Shown in pieces: positions 54,293 to 56,665 of a DNA stretch of 56,665 nucleotides (the first letter of the stretch is position 1; the number at the start of each line of letters is the position of its first letter). Origin of the DNA: Elusimicrobia bacterium GWF2_62_30 (GTDB taxonomy: Bacteria; Elusimicrobiota; Elusimicrobia; Elusimicrobiales; UBA9959); the NCBI GenBank assembly GCA_001799995.1, contig MGUK01000006.1, forward strand, positions 1 to 56,665. Direction: 5' to 3'. The position numbers were made by a program, and so were the translations under genes. The notes beneath the pieces are model-generated. The model worked only from the letters and a program-made list of their open reading frames with translations, was not told where the DNA came from and did no database searches.

Positions 54293-55444
54293 CTAGCGGA
54301 GGGGGGCGTTGGCGCCGGCTTTGGCGATGTAGTCCACCGAGTAGGTGTAGCTGCCGATGGAGCCGGTGACGGCGGAGCCGATCACGCCCAGGCCGGCGGC
54401 GTTGAAGGCGGCGGCTTTCTCGGCCATGGCCTTCCTGGCTTCGGAATCGAACGTGAAGGTTTCGGGGGCCTGGTAGGTTTCCACCGCGGCCGACGGGATG
54501 ACCCCGCCCTGCTGGTAGATATTGACTACGAGGAAATCCACGCCGAAGGAATAATCGTTGCCTTCTTTGCGGGCAAAATTGCTGAGCGGCGGGACCCCGG
54601 CCGCGGCGAAGGCGGGCAGGCGCGCCTGCGAGGCGGCCTGGGCGTCCTTTTCGAAAGTGAAGACCTCGCGCGAGTCGTAGCGGGTAACGGAGTATTGCGG
54701 GCGCGGGCCGAAGCTGTTAGTTTTAACTACGTATTCCACCTGCACCGCGTAATCCCCGTCGGCGCGTTTCACGGCCTTGCCGCGCAGCGCCGGCACGCCG
54801 GCCTGCTTGAGCAGGGCGAGGTAGGCGGGGATATTCTTGACCGCTTCGCTTTCGAAGGTGAACTTGCCGCCGGTGTAGGTCTCGAACTTCACGGCGTATT
54901 CCTGGGTGGGGCGCAGCAGGCTTTTCTGCAGGTAGTCCACGGAGAAAGAGGTGTCGCTGCCGGCGTCGATCAGCGAGGAGCCCAGCACCGCGAGCTTGGC
55001 CGCGCGGAAATTGGCGACGCAGGCTTTCATGGCCGCTTCGGCGGCCCGCTCGGGCCAGTACGCGGCGCCGTTATTGTAGGTGTCCACGATGACCGCGGGC
55101 GGCAGGGCCGCGCCGTTCTTGACCGTGGGGATATAATCTATCGCGAAGCTGTAGTCGTTGCCGGCGGGCACCGCGCGGCCGCCCAGCGTGGTGAGGCCCG
55201 CGGCCTTAAGCGCCGCTATGCGCGCGTCCAGGGCCGGCTTGACCTCGCTTTCGAAGGTGAAGGTTTCGTCGGTGGTGTACACTGCGATGGTAACACCGGG
55301 AGGGGTGACGGGCGGGGCGGGGGGCTTCACGCCGTGCGCGGCCGGTATGCCCGCGGCTCTGACCGAACCCAGCGTGAAATCCTGGGCGAAAGCAGCCGCG
55401 ACAAAGAAGAATTGAAGAACCAGAACGGTTATAATTTTTAACAT
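54293..55444 (-). CDS. secreted protein with five ~65-residue internal repeats
   Basis: 383 aa. Signal peptide of about 20 residues (AAAFAQ). After a Pro-rich linker come five similar units of about 65 residues. Each unit has an edge strand (VETY or similar), ETFTFESEA-like motif, an alpha helix with Ala-rich R/K spacing, a turn with AAGLxxLG and an ending GNDYSFxVDY. Unit 2 is the most diverged. No known family is recognised; the pattern suggests a repeated alpha/beta secreted domain. It lies 150 bp downstream of a trypsin-like protease on the same strand, with a terminator between. The function is unknown. Confidence 0.75.
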   Translation of the reverse strand: MLKIITVLVLQFFFVAAAFAQDFTLGSVRAAGIPAAHGVKPPAPPVTPPGVTIAVYTTDETFTFESEVKPALDARIAALKAAGLTTLGGRAVPAGNDYSFAIDYIPTVKNGAALPPAVIVDTYNNGAAYWPERAAEAAMKACVANFRAAKLAVLGSSLIDAGSDTSFSVDYLQKSLLRPTQEYAVKFETYTGGKFTFESEAVKNIPAYLALLKQAGVPALRGKAVKRADGDYAVQVEYVVKTNSFGPRPQYSVTRYDSREVFTFEKDAQAASQARLPAFAAAGVPPLSNFARKEGNDYSFGVDFLVVNIYQQGGVIPSAAVETYQAPETFTFDSEARKAMAEKAAAFNAAGLGVIGSAVTGSIGSYTYSVDYIAKAGANAPLR

Positions 55445-55543
55445 AGGGTCTCCCTCTGCGCCCTTAATTATATTAATATCCGCGCAAAGCCAGATGAGCC
55501 AAAGGACCCTTTATTTTATAGGCTCACGGGCACATGGGGGGGC

Positions 55544-55580
55544 AAAAAAATAGCCCGGCTTTAAGGGCCGGGCTATTTTT
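55544..55580 (-). terminator. intrinsic terminator of the trypsin-like protease gene
   Basis: Stem AAAATAGCCCGGC/GCCGGGCTATTTTT with a 6-nt loop and T runs on both sides. It lies 14 bp after the protease stop, and before the repeat-protein gene. Confidence 0.93.
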
Positions 55581-55593
55581 GTAGAACGGTATC

Positions 55594-56439
55594 TTATTTC
55601 GTGGTCGTATTGATCCAGTCAAGCGCGCCGTTCACTTTGGAGTAAACGCCGTACTTGTTGGGTCTGGCGCAGCCTTCGCCCCAGCTTACCACGCCGGCCA
55701 GCTTCATGGAGGCGCCGGAGCCCATTATGAGCGGGCCGCCGCTGTCGCCCTGGCAGGAATCTTTTCCGCCCTCGGCATAGCCGGCGCACAGCATGCTGTC
55801 GGTAATGCCTTCATAGGCCGCGGAGCAGGTTTCCTTGCTGACGAAGGGCACGGAGACCTTCATCAGGATCTTGGAGATCGAGCTGGCGCCCTCGCTGGTG
55901 GTGCCCCAGCCGGCGGTTACGAAGTCGGCCTTGGTGATCTCTTTGGTGTTGAGCGCAATGGGCGCGAACTTGGAGTCGCCGGAGAGCTGTACCAGCGCGA
56001 AGTCGTTGGTCATCGTATTGGTGTCCCAGCCGGGATGCTTTACTATCTGCAGCACGGTGAACTTTTCCACGCCGACGGTGTCAGCCTGGTTGTGCAGGCC
56101 GATGGTGACGCCCTTGAGGTAGCCGCCCTCGACGCAATGCGCCGCGGTGAGCACCCAGTTCTTCTTTATCAGCGAGCCGCCGCAGAAGTGGCTGCCGTAG
56201 GAGGATTTCAGGGAGACGAGGAAAGGGAATTCGCCCTTGGTGGCCTGTACGCCGCCTACTATCTTCTCGGCGCTGAAGCGCTCCATGGGATTAACAGCCT
56301 GGGGGAACCGGGCCTGGGGAACGTCCATCTTGGTTATTGCGGGCAGCATGCTGAGCCCGTGGGTGTCGAAAGTAACGTTAGCCGCATTCGCGGGTACCAT
56401 GGCCAGGGCCAGGACCAGTGTCGCTATCATCTTTATCAT
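55594..56439 (-). CDS. secreted trypsin-like serine protease (S1)
   Basis: 281 aa. Signal peptide (about 19 residues), pro-region to about residue 60, then the mature protease beginning IVGGV after Lys, so activation by trypsin-type cutting or by itself is possible. Catalytic triad: His in TAAHC, Asp in TNDFALVQL, Ser in CQGDSGGPL. The pocket residue equivalent to Asp189 is the Asp of GGKDSCQGDSGG, and SWGEGCARPNKYGVYSKV matches Gly216/Gly226, so Lys/Arg specificity is expected. Several Cys pairs match trypsin disulfides. Start ATG with GGAGG. Such close likeness to animal trypsins is less common in bacteria. Confidence 0.94.
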   Translation of the reverse strand: MIKMIATLVLALAMVPANAANVTFDTHGLSMLPAITKMDVPQARFPQAVNPMERFSAEKIVGGVQATKGEFPFLVSLKSSYGSHFCGGSLIKKNWVLTAAHCVEGGYLKGVTIGLHNQADTVGVEKFTVLQIVKHPGWDTNTMTNDFALVQLSGDSKFAPIALNTKEITKADFVTAGWGTTSEGASSISKILMKVSVPFVSKETCSAAYEGITDSMLCAGYAEGGKDSCQGDSGGPLIMGSGASMKLAGVVSWGEGCARPNKYGVYSKVNGALDWINTTTK

Positions 56440-56522
56440 GCAAACCTCCGCTGCAGGGATTAACTTCTATAGGGCAATTGTGCAAAATCAATTGACGAGT
56501 GTCAACGATAATTTTCCCTTAA

Positions 56523-56542
56523 GGCCTACGCCCACGTAGGCC
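56523..56542. repeat. perfect 8-bp hairpin
   Basis: GGCCTACG-CCCA-CGTAGGCC, 84 bp upstream of the trypsin-like gene start. The AT-rich 56440-56520 between them probably holds that gene's promoter; I do not see clear -35/-10 boxes. Confidence 0.6.
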
Positions 56543-56583
56543 CTAGAGCCTGGGTGGCGGGGGCGCGAGCCGGGGGAGAGGAA

Positions 56584-56665
56584 CGCAAAACGCGCTAGGG
56601 CACACCGTGCCCGTCGCTCATCCTCCTCCTTCGCCGCTTACGCAAGGCTCAGTCGTCGGAAGGTT
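56584..56665. repeat. partial fold-back element, family 1, copy C (runs off window)
   Basis: In reverse it matches the interior of copy B (39965-40044) with few differences: CTTCCGACGAC, GAGCCTTGCG, GGAGGAGGATGAGCGACGG and CACGGTGTG blocks in order. It ends at GCGTTTTGCGTTCC, the same ending as the partial copy at 13.6 kb, rather than the GTTTTGATAACCC of copy B. The other terminal arm lies beyond the window edge. Confidence 0.8.

Overview
The window looks like the origin-proximal part of the chromosome of a GC-rich, Gram-negative-type bacterium. A Kdo-phosphate phosphatase (kdsC), several lipoprotein signals, a TolC/adaptor/MacB-type pump and type IV pilus genes imply an outer membrane. The mix of genes (short pilin, C11 peptidase beside mutS, DciA-type helicase loader at the origin, DUF2089/LiaF-like operon, trypsin-like secreted protease) is reminiscent of Elusimicrobiota. 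That placement is inference from gene content only.

Replication module (1-7.3 kb, minus strand): dnaA, dnaN, a DUF721/DciA protein, gyrB and the start of gyrA, with no recF between dnaN and gyrB. Upstream of dnaA is an AT-rich tract with two perfect TTATCCACA DnaA boxes, one covering the GTG start of dnaA. Genes point mostly left on the left side and mostly right on the right side, as expected around a bidirectional origin. A parA-parB pair with two variant parS-like sites lies about 41 kb away.

7.3-18 kb: a NadD-YqeK fusion, a LytR_C-domain protein, a PilT ATPase, a cyclic-nucleotide-domain protein, RsfS with a lysine/alanine-rich tail, and ArgS. Then come, on the minus strand, a type IV pilin, a PduO-type cobalamin adenosyltransferase and a small conserved protein. 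Rightward again are Nfu, a PHP phosphoesterase, a GDPD and NadA.

18-31 kb: a three-gene efflux operon (TolC-like, adaptor, MacB-like) behind a sigma-70-type promoter overlapped by a TetR-type palindrome. Then a zinc-ribbon protein, a membrane-anchored protein with an HQAWH motif, Dus, MutS, a secreted C11 (clostripain-like) peptidase and MutL with an endonuclease motif.

31-35.4 kb: two exported HEAT-repeat proteins in a visibly more AT-rich stretch, probably acquired. 35.4-41.4 kb: a PAS protein, a nitroreductase, two small membrane proteins, and pyrC, pyrD, pyrF, pyrE. The pyr genes are interrupted by two fold-back elements.

41.7-44.4 kb (minus): CcdA, an exported protein, KdsC and an SDR epimerase. 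44.9-51 kb (plus): an SPFH protein, the DUF2089/SHOCT-like/LiaF-TM operon, parAB, an exported protein and Asd. 51-56.7 kb: a small lipoprotein, a membrane-anchored protein, a DNA-repair-associated radical SAM pair, a secreted five-repeat protein, a trypsin-like protease, and a partial repeat running off the window.

The most distinctive non-coding feature is a set of long fold-back elements. One 110-bp family with terminal inverted repeats occurs at 13.5 and 40.0 kb, with a matching internal segment at 56.6 kb, and unrelated palindromic elements lie at 29.0, 39.8 and 41.5 kb. No tRNA, rRNA, CRISPR array or transposase gene was seen.
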